40,691 nucleotides of DNA from Neoroseomonas soli (GTDB lineage Bacteria; Pseudomonadota; Alphaproteobacteria; Acetobacterales; Acetobacteraceae). Of this stretch, positions 16,131 through 24,534 are shown in pieces. The stretch is from NCBI RefSeq assembly GCF_018129065.1, contig NZ_JAAEDM010000043.1, forward strand, positions 1 to 40,691. Direction: 5' to 3'. The notes beneath the pieces were generated by a model. That model searched no databases and was not told the origin of the DNA. It worked only from the letters and a program-made list of their open reading frames with translations. Made by a program: the position numbers and the translations under genes. The first letter of the stretch is position 1, and each line of letters opens with the position of its first letter.

Positions 16131-16316
16131 CTACCTCAGCGCCGCCAGCCTCGATGCGAGGTCCAGGAACATCGCGTCGACCTCCCTGTTCAGGATCGAG
16201 GTCACGCCCATCAATGCCGCGCTGACAAGGGCGATGAGAAGACAGGATTCAACCGTTACGCTGCCCGCCTTGTCGCCGCTCAGAAACGAAAGCGTCCTGG
16301 CAAGACTGTCGACCAT
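16131..16316 (-). CDS. Flp/type IVb pilin-like small protein
   Basis: This 61-residue peptide has the layout of a Flp-type pilin. A short charged leader ends in DKAG, then SVTVESCLLIALVSAALMGV follows, with a glutamate at position +5 after the glycine (E23) and a hydrophobic helix, as in prepilins cut by a prepilin peptidase. After the helix come about 20 polar residues. The ribosome binding site is textbook: GGAGG six bases before the ATG at 16316, which supports a real gene. No Tad/Flp assembly genes (TadA, RcpC, TadV) are in the window, so it is an orphan. Upstream (16317-16429) and downstream (15949-16130) I see no other gene. Confidence 0.6.
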   Translation of the reverse strand: MVDSLARTLSFLSGDKAGSVTVESCLLIALVSAALMGVTSILNREVDAMFLDLASRLAALR

Positions 16317-16429
16317 GTCAGGCCTCCGGATCCATGGACCGCGGGACCGAAGGGCAGCGCGCCTCTCTCATCCCTGTCCGAGGCGCATGATCGGCCGTCC
16401 CGGCTAAGAAGACGTGAAGCCCGCGGGTT

Positions 16430-17353
16430 TCAGGGCAGCGCCGCGAGACGTTCGCCCAGCAGCGCGAAGAAGCCTTCCGCATCGAGGGTCTCGAGCAGCC
16501 GCGCATTCGGTGCCTGGCCCGTGCGTTCCCAGCGGTCCACCACCGTCCGTCCACGAGAGGGACCGTGGCCGCAATCGACATGCACATGCACCGGGCGGGA
16601 CGTGAACAGTCCCGGCGCGAGCAGCCACGCCACCGCGCAGGGATCGTGCAGCGGATGGCCGCGATGGTCGAAGCGGCGAGAAGTCGGCACACCTTCCATG
16701 ATGCGCGCCGCAGCATCGAGGCAGACCCCGCCGCCGCGCGCGCGCAGCGTCGCGATGCGCGCGGGCGTCACCAGCGCCTGCGCGGTGAGTTCCAGCGTCG
16801 CGAGCGTCACCGGGCGGCCGCTCGCCAGCAGCACGCCGAGCGATTCCGGATCGGACCAGGCATTGAACTCGGCCGAGGGCGTGATGTTTCCCTCCGCCCA
16901 GGCGCCGGTCATCAGCACGATCTCCTCGACGCGGTCCGCGAGCGCCGGCTCGGTGGCCAGCGCGAGGGCGAAGTTGGTCGCCGGGCCGATACCGATGAGG
17001 GTGACACTCTCCTCCCGCCGCAGCAGGTCGCGGATCGCATCGGCCGCGATGCCGGGCGCGGAGGGCGGGCCTTCGGGCAGGATCACGCCGCCGAGGCCAT
17101 CCGCTCCGTGCACCCGCGTCTCCGGCGTGAAGGCGCCGAGCAACGGCCGGTCCGCCCCCGCCACCACCGGCACGCCGCTGCGCGCAAGACCGAGGATCGC
17201 GCGCGCATTGGGCAGCGTCCGCTCGAGCCCGACATTGCCGCCTGCCACCGTCACCAGTCGCAGGTCCAGTTCCGGCGAGGCGAGCGCCAGCCACAACGCG
17301 ATGGCATCATCCGTGCCGGGATCGGTATCGATCAGGCAGACGCGGCGCATCAT
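16430..17353 (-). CDS. Inosine-uridine preferring nucleoside hydrolase family protein
   Basis: This 307-residue enzyme hydrolyses N-glycosidic bonds of ribonucleosides, releasing base and ribose in salvage or degradation. The calcium-binding aspartate cluster is present at the N-terminus as LIDTDPGTDDAIALWLAL (D9, D11, D15, D16). TLIGIGPATNFALAL, EIVLMTGAW, SAEFNAWSDPES and HPLHDPCAVAWLL (with the conserved HD) are in family order. The ATG at 17353 overlaps the stop of the M20 hydrolase gene as ATGA, so the two are translationally coupled. With the divergent phosphoribosyltransferase it could form a base salvage set, but base preference cannot be read from sequence. Confidence 0.93.
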   Translation of the reverse strand: MMRRVCLIDTDPGTDDAIALWLALASPELDLRLVTVAGGNVGLERTLPNARAILGLARSGVPVVAGADRPLLGAFTPETRVHGADGLGGVILPEGPPSAPGIAADAIRDLLRREESVTLIGIGPATNFALALATEPALADRVEEIVLMTGAWAEGNITPSAEFNAWSDPESLGVLLASGRPVTLATLELTAQALVTPARIATLRARGGGVCLDAAARIMEGVPTSRRFDHRGHPLHDPCAVAWLLAPGLFTSRPVHVHVDCGHGPSRGRTVVDRWERTGQAPNARLLETLDAEGFFALLGERLAALP

Positions 17354-18534
17354 CCGAGTTCGGTCTCGACCAGGCTGCACCAGAAGGCCGCGCCGGGCGC
17401 GAGAGCGGCGTCGTTGAAGTCGAAATGCGGGTTGTGGTGGAAGCCCTCGGGATGCGCGGGATCGCCGGTGCCGAGCCAGACGAAGGCGCCGGGGCGCTCG
17501 GCGAGGAACTCCGAGAAATCCTCGCCTGGGGTCAGCGGGGGATGGTCGTCCATGGTGTGCGCGTCGCCGAGCGCGGCACGCGCGGCCTGCACGGCGATGG
17601 CGGCCTGTTCGGCGCGGTTGATGGTGGGCGAGATGCGCCGGATGTAGCGCGGCTCCGCGGTCACGCGGCAGGTGGCGGCGACGCCATGCGCCACGGCGGC
17701 GAGGCGCGCTTCCAGGTGATCGCGGACCTCGGGCGTGAAGGCGCGCGCGGTGCCGCAGAGGAAGACCTCTGCCGGGATCACGTTCGGCGCATCGCGCGCG
17801 CCGGCGGCCATGTGGCCGACGGACAGCACGGCCGCCTGCAGCGGGTCGATCTCGCGCGCCACGATCATGGGCAGGGCGGCGATGAACTGCGCGGCGGCGA
17901 GCGGCGCATCGGTGCCGAGGTGCGGCCGCGCGCCATGGATCCCGGCGCCGCGGAAGGTCACTTCCCAGGTGTCGGAACTCGCCAGCACCGGGCCCTTCGG
18001 CACGGCGACGGTGCCAAGCGGCAGGCCCGGCAGGTTGTGCATCCCGTACACGGCATCGGCGGGGAAGCGTTCGAACAACCCGTCCCTGACCATGCGGCGG
18101 GCGCCACCGCGGCCTTCCTCGGCGGGCTGGAAGACGAAGCGCACGGTGCCGCCGAAGCGGTCGCGGTTGGCGGCCAGCCAGCGCGCGGCGCCGAGCAGCA
18201 TCGCCGTGTGCCCGTCATGCCCGCAGGCATGCATCTTGCCGGGCGTGGCGCTGGCATAGTCCGCGCCGGTCGCCTCGGGCATGGCCAGCGCATCCATGTC
18301 CGCGCGCAGCGCCACGGCGCGATTGCCGCCCTGCGCCCGCGTGCCCGTCAGCGTGCCGACCACGCCGGTGACGCCGATGCCTTCCTCGACCGCGATGCCC
18401 CAGGCGCGCAGCAGGCTGGCGACGATGCCGGCGGTGCGCGTCTCCTCGAAGCCAAGTTCCGGGTGGCGGTGGAAGTCACGCCGCCAGGCGGTCATTCCCT
18501 CCGCCAGCGGGGAGAGATCGTCCGGCGATGGCAT
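17350..18534 (-). CDS. M20 family amidohydrolase (hippurate hydrolase / N-acyl amino acid hydrolase type)
   Basis: This 394-residue metalloenzyme removes acyl groups from N-acyl amino acids or similar amides. Metal ligands are visible in GKMHACGHDGHTAM (C104, H106) and FQPAEEGRGGARRM (E139-E140). A substrate-side histidine region FHHNPHFDFND lies near the end. The dimerisation insert follows the usual order (GIHGARPHLGTDAP, then DAPNVIPAEVFLCGTARAF). ATG at 18534 has GGAGG five bases upstream. It is the first gene of a pair with the nucleoside hydrolase and is divergent from the phosphoribosyltransferase across 66 bases. The exact substrate is unknown; the motif set is of the HipO type and not the allantoate amidohydrolase type. 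Confidence 0.93.
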   Translation of the reverse strand: MPSPDDLSPLAEGMTAWRRDFHRHPELGFEETRTAGIVASLLRAWGIAVEEGIGVTGVVGTLTGTRAQGGNRAVALRADMDALAMPEATGADYASATPGKMHACGHDGHTAMLLGAARWLAANRDRFGGTVRFVFQPAEEGRGGARRMVRDGLFERFPADAVYGMHNLPGLPLGTVAVPKGPVLASSDTWEVTFRGAGIHGARPHLGTDAPLAAAQFIAALPMIVAREIDPLQAAVLSVGHMAAGARDAPNVIPAEVFLCGTARAFTPEVRDHLEARLAAVAHGVAATCRVTAEPRYIRRISPTINRAEQAAIAVQAARAALGDAHTMDDHPPLTPGEDFSEFLAERPGAFVWLGTGDPAHPEGFHHNPHFDFNDAALAPGAAFWCSLVETELG

Positions 18535-18600
18535 GTCGGCCTCCGTTGCTGCGGTGCGGCGAAAATGGCACTTTGGAGACTGTCCGACCACAGGCCTCCC

Positions 18601-19293
18601 ATGGAATTCTGGCAATCCTTCGAGCCCGATGCCGGCGCTGAGGGCCCCCTCGTCGACCGTTACCCCGCCGCGATGCCGGACGGTTCCCACCTGATCCTGC
18701 CGCTGCGCGACTACGGCGATGTCGGGGTCGCCGGCTTCATCGCCAACCAGGCGGCCATAGCGGTGGCGAAGCGGATCGGCATCTGGATGGCCGAGGCGGC
18801 ACGGCCCCTCGGCGCCGAGGTGGTGGTCGGAATGCCGACGCTCGGCCAGGTCTTTGCGCCGATCGTCGCCGAGGCGCTCGGCCAGGAGAACTGGGTGGCG
18901 CCAGGCTGGTCGCGCAAGCGCTGGTATGACGAGACGCTGTCGGTTCCCGCCTCCTCCTCCACCGCGCCCGGCGAGCGGCGCCTGTGGCTCGACCCGCGCA
19001 TCCTGGCGCGCCTCGCCGGCAAGCGCGCGCTGCTGGTGGACGACGTGATCTCCACGGGGTCCTCGGCGCTGGCCGGGGTCGCGCTGCTGGAACGCGCAGG
19101 CGTGCGGCCCGCCGGCTTGCTGGTCGCGATGGCGCAGGGCGACCGCTGGCGTGCCGCCTGGCCCGCCGACATCCCCGTGCGCGCGGCCTTCGCGACGCCG
19201 CTCTTCGCGCGGACGCCGGCCGGCTGGGTACCGCGGCCGGGGACGGCGCCGCTCGACCTCTGCCCGCTGATCCATCGGAGGGACGCCGCATGA
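18601..19293 (+). CDS. Phosphoribosyltransferase (type I PRTase fold)
   Basis: This 230-residue protein carries the PRPP-binding motif LLVDDVISTGSSALAG (D147, D148), the hallmark of type I phosphoribosyltransferases that attach a base to PRPP. Upstream are LILPLRDYGDVGVAGFIANQ and EVVVGMPTLGQVFAPIVAEA, as in xanthine/adenine PRTase-like proteins. LWLDPRILARLAGKRA precedes the PRPP loop. ATG at 18601 is chosen because the protein then begins MEFWQSFEP; an in-frame ATG at 18565 is possible and neither has a strong ribosome site. Its stop overlaps the start of a peptide-type ABC binding protein as ATGA, an unusual partnership. A role in base salvage with the divergent nucleoside hydrolase is plausible. 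Confidence 0.85.
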   Translation: MEFWQSFEPDAGAEGPLVDRYPAAMPDGSHLILPLRDYGDVGVAGFIANQAAIAVAKRIGIWMAEAARPLGAEVVVGMPTLGQVFAPIVAEALGQENWVAPGWSRKRWYDETLSVPASSSTAPGERRLWLDPRILARLAGKRALLVDDVISTGSSALAGVALLERAGVRPAGLLVAMAQGDRWRAAWPADIPVRAAFATPLFARTPAGWVPRPGTAPLDLCPLIHRRDAA

Positions 19294-20849
19294 AGCGCCT
19301 GCTCGTTGCCGCTGCCGCGGCTGCCCTCGCCCTCCCCGCCGTCGCGCAGGAACGTGCGGAACTGCGCATCGGGGTCGAGACCGGACCGACCAGCCTCGAC
19401 CCGCACTACGCCAGCCTGATCACCAACATCGCCTTCGCCCGTCACGTCTTCCAGCCGCTGGCCGAGCAGGACCACCGCCAGGTGCTGCGACCCGCCATCG
19501 CGCGGTCCTGGCGCGTGGTGGATGACACCACCTGGGAACTCGAGCTCGATCCCAACGCACGATTCTCGGACGGGCGGCCGGTCACGGCGGAGGACATCGC
19601 CTTCACCATCCAGCGCGCGGGGGATGTGCCGAACAGCCCGTCCTCCTTCCGCTACGCGACGCGGCCTGTCGTGGCGGTCGAGTCCGTCGGGCCGCGCACC
19701 ATCCGCATCCGCACGCATGGTCCCTTCCCGCTGCTCCTGAACCAGTTGGCGCTGGTGATGATCGTGCCGAAGCAGGAAGGCGTGACGACCGCCGCCTTCA
19801 ATGACGGCTCGGCGATGATCGGCAGCGGGCCGTATCGGCTGGTGTCCTGGCAGCCGGGCCAGCCGGCGCGCTATGCGCGCAATGACGCCTTCGCCGGCGC
19901 CGCCCCGGCCTACGCGACGGTCGAATTCCGTCCCATCGCCAATGCCGGCGCGCGCGTCGCGGCATTGCAGGCCGGCGACGCGGACCTGATCGAGATCGTC
20001 CCGCCCGACCAGTTCACGCGCTTCAAGGCGGACCAGCGCTTCGCGACCGCCGAAAGCCCCTCCAATCGGCTGATCTTCCTGACGCTCGATTCGGGGCGCG
20101 AGGACAGCCCGCATGTCCGCGCCCCCGAAGGCGCGCCGCTGCGCAACCCGCTCCGCGATGCCCGCGTGCGCCGCGCGCTGTCCATAGCCATCAACCGCGA
20201 GGCGCTGGTGGCCCGCACGCTCCAGGGCCAGGCGGTGGCGGCGGGCGACCTTGGCCCGGCGGGCTATTTCGGCACCTCGCCCGACCTGACGCCGCCGGCC
20301 TTCGACCTCGAGGGCGCACGGCGGCTGCTGGCCGAGGCCGGCTTCCCGCGCGGCTTCGCCGTGCAGGTCAACGGCCCGAACGACCGCTACGTGAATGACG
20401 AGCAGGTGGTGCAGGCCATCGCGCAGATGTGGACCCGCGCCGGCCTGCAGGCGAGCGTCGAGGTCAAGCCGCGCGGCGTCTGGCTGACCGAGGCGGCGCA
20501 GCTCCGCTATTCCGTGAACCTCGCCGGCTTCTCGCCCAATCCTGAAGTGCTCGGGATGCTCGAGACGCAGATCCATTCGTGGGACACGGTGCTCGGCCTC
20601 GGCACTGCCAATCGCGGCCGGTTCAGCAATCCGGAGATCGACGCGCTGATCCAGCGCGCCCGCACCACCATGGACGACGCCGCGCGCGCGCGCCTGACGC
20701 AGGAGGCTACACGCCGCGCCATCCGCGACGAGACCGCGCTGATCCCTCTCTATTTCCAGGTGAACACCTGGGCGATGCGGCGCGGCGTGACCTACGAGGC
20801 GCGGACGGACGAGATGACGCTGGCCTTCTCGGCGGGCCGCGCGCGCTGA
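19290..20849 (+). CDS. ABC transporter substrate-binding protein, peptide/nickel/opine family (SBP family 5)
   Basis: This 519-residue periplasmic protein has a Sec signal peptide (MKRLLVAAAAAALALPAVAQ, cut near AVAQ). The family-5 core follows: ETGPTSLDPHYASL, ARSWRVVDDTTWELEL, ARFSDGRPVTAEDIAFTIQR, GSGPYRLVSWQPGQ, DARVRRALSIAINREALVAR and LAEAGFPRGF. Such proteins deliver peptides, opines or related solutes to an ABC permease, but no permease or ATPase gene lies in the window. It is translationally coupled to the phosphoribosyltransferase (ATGA) and followed by hairpins before soeA. A second member of the same family follows soeC. Ligand unknown. Confidence 0.93.
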   Translation: MKRLLVAAAAAALALPAVAQERAELRIGVETGPTSLDPHYASLITNIAFARHVFQPLAEQDHRQVLRPAIARSWRVVDDTTWELELDPNARFSDGRPVTAEDIAFTIQRAGDVPNSPSSFRYATRPVVAVESVGPRTIRIRTHGPFPLLLNQLALVMIVPKQEGVTTAAFNDGSAMIGSGPYRLVSWQPGQPARYARNDAFAGAAPAYATVEFRPIANAGARVAALQAGDADLIEIVPPDQFTRFKADQRFATAESPSNRLIFLTLDSGREDSPHVRAPEGAPLRNPLRDARVRRALSIAINREALVARTLQGQAVAAGDLGPAGYFGTSPDLTPPAFDLEGARRLLAEAGFPRGFAVQVNGPNDRYVNDEQVVQAIAQMWTRAGLQASVEVKPRGVWLTEAAQLRYSVNLAGFSPNPEVLGMLETQIHSWDTVLGLGTANRGRFSNPEIDALIQRARTTMDDAARARLTQEATRRAIRDETALIPLYFQVNTWAMRRGVTYEARTDEMTLAFSAGRAR

Positions 20850-20853
20850 CGGC

Positions 20854-20881
20854 GGGCGGGGGCGCGGCTCGCACCCCGCCC
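20854..20881 (+). terminator. GC hairpin after the first ABC binding protein gene
   Basis: GGGCGGGG (20854-20861) pairs with CCCCGCCC (20874-20881) around a 12-base loop, followed by a short T3. It begins four bases after the stop codon of the binding protein. A second smaller hairpin, CCGGAG (20896-20901) with CTCCGG (20911-20916), lies between it and the soeA start. Together they suggest that the binding protein transcript ends, or is attenuated, before soeA. Confidence 0.42.
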
Positions 20882-20938
20882 CCTTTGCGCCGGGGCCGGA
20901 GCATGCACTACTCCGGACCGGGATTTCGGGGGAAGACG

Positions 20939-23794
20939 ATGCCGGACGACGGCGCGGCGACGGACAGGATCATCTACTCGGCGCCGATCGGCGACGAGGT
21001 GAAGACCACCACCTGCTACATGTGCGCCTGCCGGTGCGGCATCCGCGTGCACCTCAAGGACGGCCGCGTCCGCTACATCGAGGGCAACCCGGACCATCCG
21101 GTGAACAAGGGCGTGCTCTGCGGCAAGGGCAGCGCCGGGATCATGACGCAGTATTCCCCGGCCAGGCTGCAGGCGCCGCTGAAGCGCGTCGGGCCGCGCG
21201 GGTCGGGCGAATACGCCGAGATTTCCTGGGACGAGGCGATGGAGATCGCCACCGGCTGGCTGAAGCATGTGCGAGAGACGGACCCGAAGCGCCTCGCCTT
21301 CTTCACCGGCCGCGACCAGTCCCAGTCGCTCACCGGCTTCTGGGCCGCGCAGTTCGGCACACCGAACTTCGCCGCGCATGGCGGCTTCTGCTCGGTGAAC
21401 ATGGCGGCCGGCGGGCTCTACACCATCGGTGGGTCCTTCTGGGAATTCGGCGAGCCCGACTGGGAGCACGCGAAGTACCTCATGATCTTCGGCGTCGCCG
21501 AGGACCATGATTCAAACCCGATCAAGACCGGCCTCGCGGCGCTGAAAAAGCGCGGGGCGAAGGTGGTCTCCGTGAACCCGGTCCGCACCGGGTATTCCGC
21601 GGTGGCCGACGAATGGGTGGGCATCCGTCCGGGCACGGACGGGCTGTTCGTGATGGCGCTGATCCATGAACTGATTCGCACCGATCGCGTGGATGGCGAG
21701 TTCCTGGTCCGCTACACCAATGCGCCCTGGCTGGTGGTTCGGAACCCGGGCGGAGCGGATGACGGGCTGTTCGCGCGCGACGCGGACGGCAAGCCGCTGG
21801 CGTGGGACCGCGCACGCGGGGCAATTCCGGCCGAGACCGTGGACCTGTCGCCGGTCCTGGTCGGCGAGTTCACCCTGCCCGACGGCCGGCGCGTGCAGCC
21901 GGCCTTCCACCTGATGGCGGAACGCTACCTCGGCGCTGAATACGCACCCGAGGCCGTCGCCGAACGCTGCGGACTTGCCGCCGACCGCATCCGGCGGCTC
22001 GCCGCCGAGGTCGCCGATGTCGCCTTCAACCAGCCGCTGACGTTGGACATCCCCTGGACGGACGTCTGGGGCCGGAAGCACGAGACGATGGTCGGTCGCC
22101 CCGTGGCCTTCCATGCCATGCGCGGCATCAGCGCGCATTCCAACGGCTTCCACACCTGCCGCGCGCTGCACATCCTGCAGATGCTGCTCGGCGCGGTCGA
22201 TACGCCGGGTTCCTGGCGCTACAAGTCGCCCTTCCCGCGGCCGATCCCGCCCGGGCCCGGCCCTGCCGGCAAGACCTGCGCGCCGAACACGCCGATCGCG
22301 GGGAACCTGCTCGCCTTCCCGCATGGGCCGGACGACCTGCTGGTGGACGATGCGGGCAATCCGCTACGCATCGACCATTCCTTCTCCTGGGAAGCGCCGC
22401 TCGGCCTGCATGGGATGATGCACAGCGTCATCGGCCATGCCGAGAAGGAAGACCCGTATCGCATCGACACGCTGTTCATGTTCATGGCCAACATGGCCTG
22501 GAACAGCGCCATGAACCCGCTGGAGACGATCCGCTGCCTGACGGCGCAGGACGAGGACGGCGACTACGTCATCCCGCATGTCATCTACTCCGACGCCTAC
22601 TTCAGCGAGACCGTCCCCTACGCCGACCTGATCCTGCCCGATACGACCTACCTCGAACGCTGGGACGCGATCTCCATCCTGGATCGCCCGATCGGCTCCT
22701 CGCACGGTCCGGGCGACGCCATCCGCCAGCCGGTGGTGAAGCCCGACCGCGACGTGCGCCCCTTCCAGGACGTGCTGATCGAACTCGGCGCGCGTCTCGG
22801 CCTGCCCGCCTTCGTGAAGGAGGACGGCAGCCCGCGCTTCAAGGACTACCCCGACTACATCGTGAACCATGAGCGCACGCCCGGCGTCGGCCCGCTGGCC
22901 GGCTGGCGCGGCGCGGACGGCACGAAGAAGGGCGTCGGCGAACCGAACCCCGACCAGCTCCGCCGCTACATCGAGAATGGCTGCTTCTGGCGCCACCACC
23001 TCTCGCCGGAGGAGTCCTACTTCAAGCACGCCAACGCGACCTATCTCGCCAATGCCAAGGCGATGGGGATGATGGGCAATGCCAATCAGGTCGTGCTGCA
23101 GATCTGGTCCGAGCCGCTGCAGAAGTTCCGCCTCGCTGCCGAGGGCCATGGCGCGAAGCAGCCGCCGGAACACCTGCGCGAGCGCGTCCGCTCCTACTGC
23201 GACCCGCTGCCCTTCTGGTACGCGCCGCTCGAGCAGCAGGCGCACGACACGGAGCCTTACCCGCTCTCGGCCGTCACGCAGCGACCGATGGCGATGTACC
23301 ATTCCTGGGGGTCGATGAACGCCTGGCTGCGGCAGATCCACGGGTCGAACAAGCTCTACATGTCCCGCGCACGCGCCGAGACCGAAGGTCTGGCTCAGGA
23401 CGACTGGGTCTGGGTCGAAAGCCGCAACGGCCGCGTGAAGGCGCAGCTCTCGCTGATGGAAGGCGTGAACCGCGACACGGTCTGGACCTGGAACGCCATC
23501 GGCAAGCGGGCTGGCGCCTGGATGCTTTCGCCCGGCGCGGCGGAGGCGCAGCGCGGCTTCCTGCTCAACCACGTCATCAGCGAATGGCTCCCGGCGCAGA
23601 CCGGGCCGCGGCTCGCCAACGCCGACCCGGTGACGGGGCAAGCCGCCTGGTACGACCTGCGCGTGAAGGTGACGAAATGCGCGCCGGAGGAAGCGGGCGT
23701 GACCGATCCCTTCCCCACCATGCTCGATCCGCCGCCGCACATGCCGGAACCGCCCGACATGCTCCGCTACAATGCCGGGGGGCAGAAGCCGTGA
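20939..23794 (+). CDS. soeA: Molybdopterin oxidoreductase, SoeA-type sulfite dehydrogenase catalytic subunit
   Basis: This 951-residue protein belongs to the DMSO reductase superfamily and, with the two following genes, fits the membrane-bound sulfite dehydrogenase SoeABC, which oxidises sulfite to sulfate on the cytoplasmic side and feeds the quinone pool. A [4Fe-4S] site is visible at C26, C29, C33 and C61 (CYMCACRCG, then GVLCGKGSAG). A candidate molybdenum ligand is C151 in AAHGGFCSVNM. There is no Tat signal, which agrees with a cytoplasmic location and argues against periplasmic relatives such as PsrA. ATG at 20939 is preferred because GGGGGAAG lies just upstream; ATG at 20903 is inside a hairpin. 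The stop overlaps soeB as GTGA. Other substrates remain possible. Confidence 0.72.
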   Translation: MPDDGAATDRIIYSAPIGDEVKTTTCYMCACRCGIRVHLKDGRVRYIEGNPDHPVNKGVLCGKGSAGIMTQYSPARLQAPLKRVGPRGSGEYAEISWDEAMEIATGWLKHVRETDPKRLAFFTGRDQSQSLTGFWAAQFGTPNFAAHGGFCSVNMAAGGLYTIGGSFWEFGEPDWEHAKYLMIFGVAEDHDSNPIKTGLAALKKRGAKVVSVNPVRTGYSAVADEWVGIRPGTDGLFVMALIHELIRTDRVDGEFLVRYTNAPWLVVRNPGGADDGLFARDADGKPLAWDRARGAIPAETVDLSPVLVGEFTLPDGRRVQPAFHLMAERYLGAEYAPEAVAERCGLAADRIRRLAAEVADVAFNQPLTLDIPWTDVWGRKHETMVGRPVAFHAMRGISAHSNGFHTCRALHILQMLLGAVDTPGSWRYKSPFPRPIPPGPGPAGKTCAPNTPIAGNLLAFPHGPDDLLVDDAGNPLRIDHSFSWEAPLGLHGMMHSVIGHAEKEDPYRIDTLFMFMANMAWNSAMNPLETIRCLTAQDEDGDYVIPHVIYSDAYFSETVPYADLILPDTTYLERWDAISILDRPIGSSHGPGDAIRQPVVKPDRDVRPFQDVLIELGARLGLPAFVKEDGSPRFKDYPDYIVNHERTPGVGPLAGWRGADGTKKGVGEPNPDQLRRYIENGCFWRHHLSPEESYFKHANATYLANAKAMGMMGNANQVVLQIWSEPLQKFRLAAEGHGAKQPPEHLRERVRSYCDPLPFWYAPLEQQAHDTEPYPLSAVTQRPMAMYHSWGSMNAWLRQIHGSNKLYMSRARAETEGLAQDDWVWVESRNGRVKAQLSLMEGVNRDTVWTWNAIGKRAGAWMLSPGAAEAQRGFLLNHVISEWLPAQTGPRLANADPVTGQAAWYDLRVKVTKCAPEEAGVTDPFPTMLDPPPHMPEPPDMLRYNAGGQKP

Positions 23795-24534
23795 CATCCC
23801 TTCCCGAGCCGAAGGCCGGCGCGAAGAAGCTCGGCCTCGTCATCGACCTCGATACCTGCGTCGGCTGCCACGCCTGCGCGACCAACTGCAAGGAATGGAA
23901 CACCAGCGGCCACATGGCGCCGCTGCCCGATCGGCATCCCTATTCCGCCGGGCAGGAGGGCGTGTGGTTCAATCGCGTCCATTCCTACGAGGCCGGCGAG
24001 GGCGAGGAAGGCCGAACCGTCCACTTCCCCCGGTCCTGCCTGCATTGCGAGACGCCCGCCTGCGTCACCGTCTGCCCGACCGGTGCCTCCTACAAGCGCG
24101 CCGAGGACGGTATCGTGCTGGTCAACACCGACATGTGCATCGGCTGCCAGCTCTGCGCCTGGGCCTGCCCCTACGGCGCGCGCGAGTTCGATGACGATGC
24201 CGGCGTGATGAAGAAGTGCACGCTCTGCGTGGACCGCATCTACAACGAGACCATTCCCGAAGACCGCCGCGTCCCGGCCTGCGTCTCGACATGCCCGGCC
24301 AATGCGCGGCATTTCGGCGACCTGGGCGACCCGGACAGCGCGGTGTCGAAGCTGGTGGCCGAGCGTGGCGGCTACGAGTTGATGCCCGAACTCGGCTACA
24401 AGCCGGTCAACCGCTACCTGCCGCCGCGCCGCGCGCCGAAGGCGGATGCCGGCCCGGCGAAGGAAGCCAGCCCGCTCCCCTCCCAGATCACCAACCCGCT
24501 GCTGCGCTGGGTCGACAAGGTGCTTTCGCGATGA
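23791..24534 (+). CDS. soeB: Four-cluster ferredoxin subunit, SoeB-type
   Basis: This 247-residue iron-sulfur protein carries electrons from the molybdopterin subunit to the membrane anchor. Four cysteine sets for [4Fe-4S] clusters are visible: CVGCHACATNC (C23-C33), CLHCETPACVTVCP, CIGCQLCAWACP and CTLCVDR with CVSTCP. Stretches such as LGLVIDLDTC, VWFNRVHSYE, GVMKKCTLCVDRIYNET and NARHFGDLGDPDSAVSKLV follow the DmsB/SoeB pattern. It starts with GTG overlapping the soeA stop (GTGA) and ends overlapping soeC (ATGA), so the three subunits are made from one message. A proline/alanine-rich linker precedes the C-terminal helix SQITNPLLRWVDKVL. Confidence 0.85.
   Translation: MTSLPEPKAGAKKLGLVIDLDTCVGCHACATNCKEWNTSGHMAPLPDRHPYSAGQEGVWFNRVHSYEAGEGEEGRTVHFPRSCLHCETPACVTVCPTGASYKRAEDGIVLVNTDMCIGCQLCAWACPYGAREFDDDAGVMKKCTLCVDRIYNETIPEDRRVPACVSTCPANARHFGDLGDPDSAVSKLVAERGGYELMPELGYKPVNRYLPPRRAPKADAGPAKEASPLPSQITNPLLRWVDKVLSR

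Noticed and set aside
16317..16429. Possible extra small gene between the pilin-like gene and the nucleoside hydrolase
   Set aside because: Short frames there have no ribosome site or recognisable sequence; they read through the neighbouring gene end.
18711..20576. Long minus-strand frame opposite the first ABC binding protein
   Set aside because: The plus-strand product has all family-5 motifs and a signal peptide; the minus frame has none.
22364..23797. Minus-strand frame of 477 residues opposite soeA
   Set aside because: Lies wholly within a well-supported catalytic subunit and lacks any family feature.
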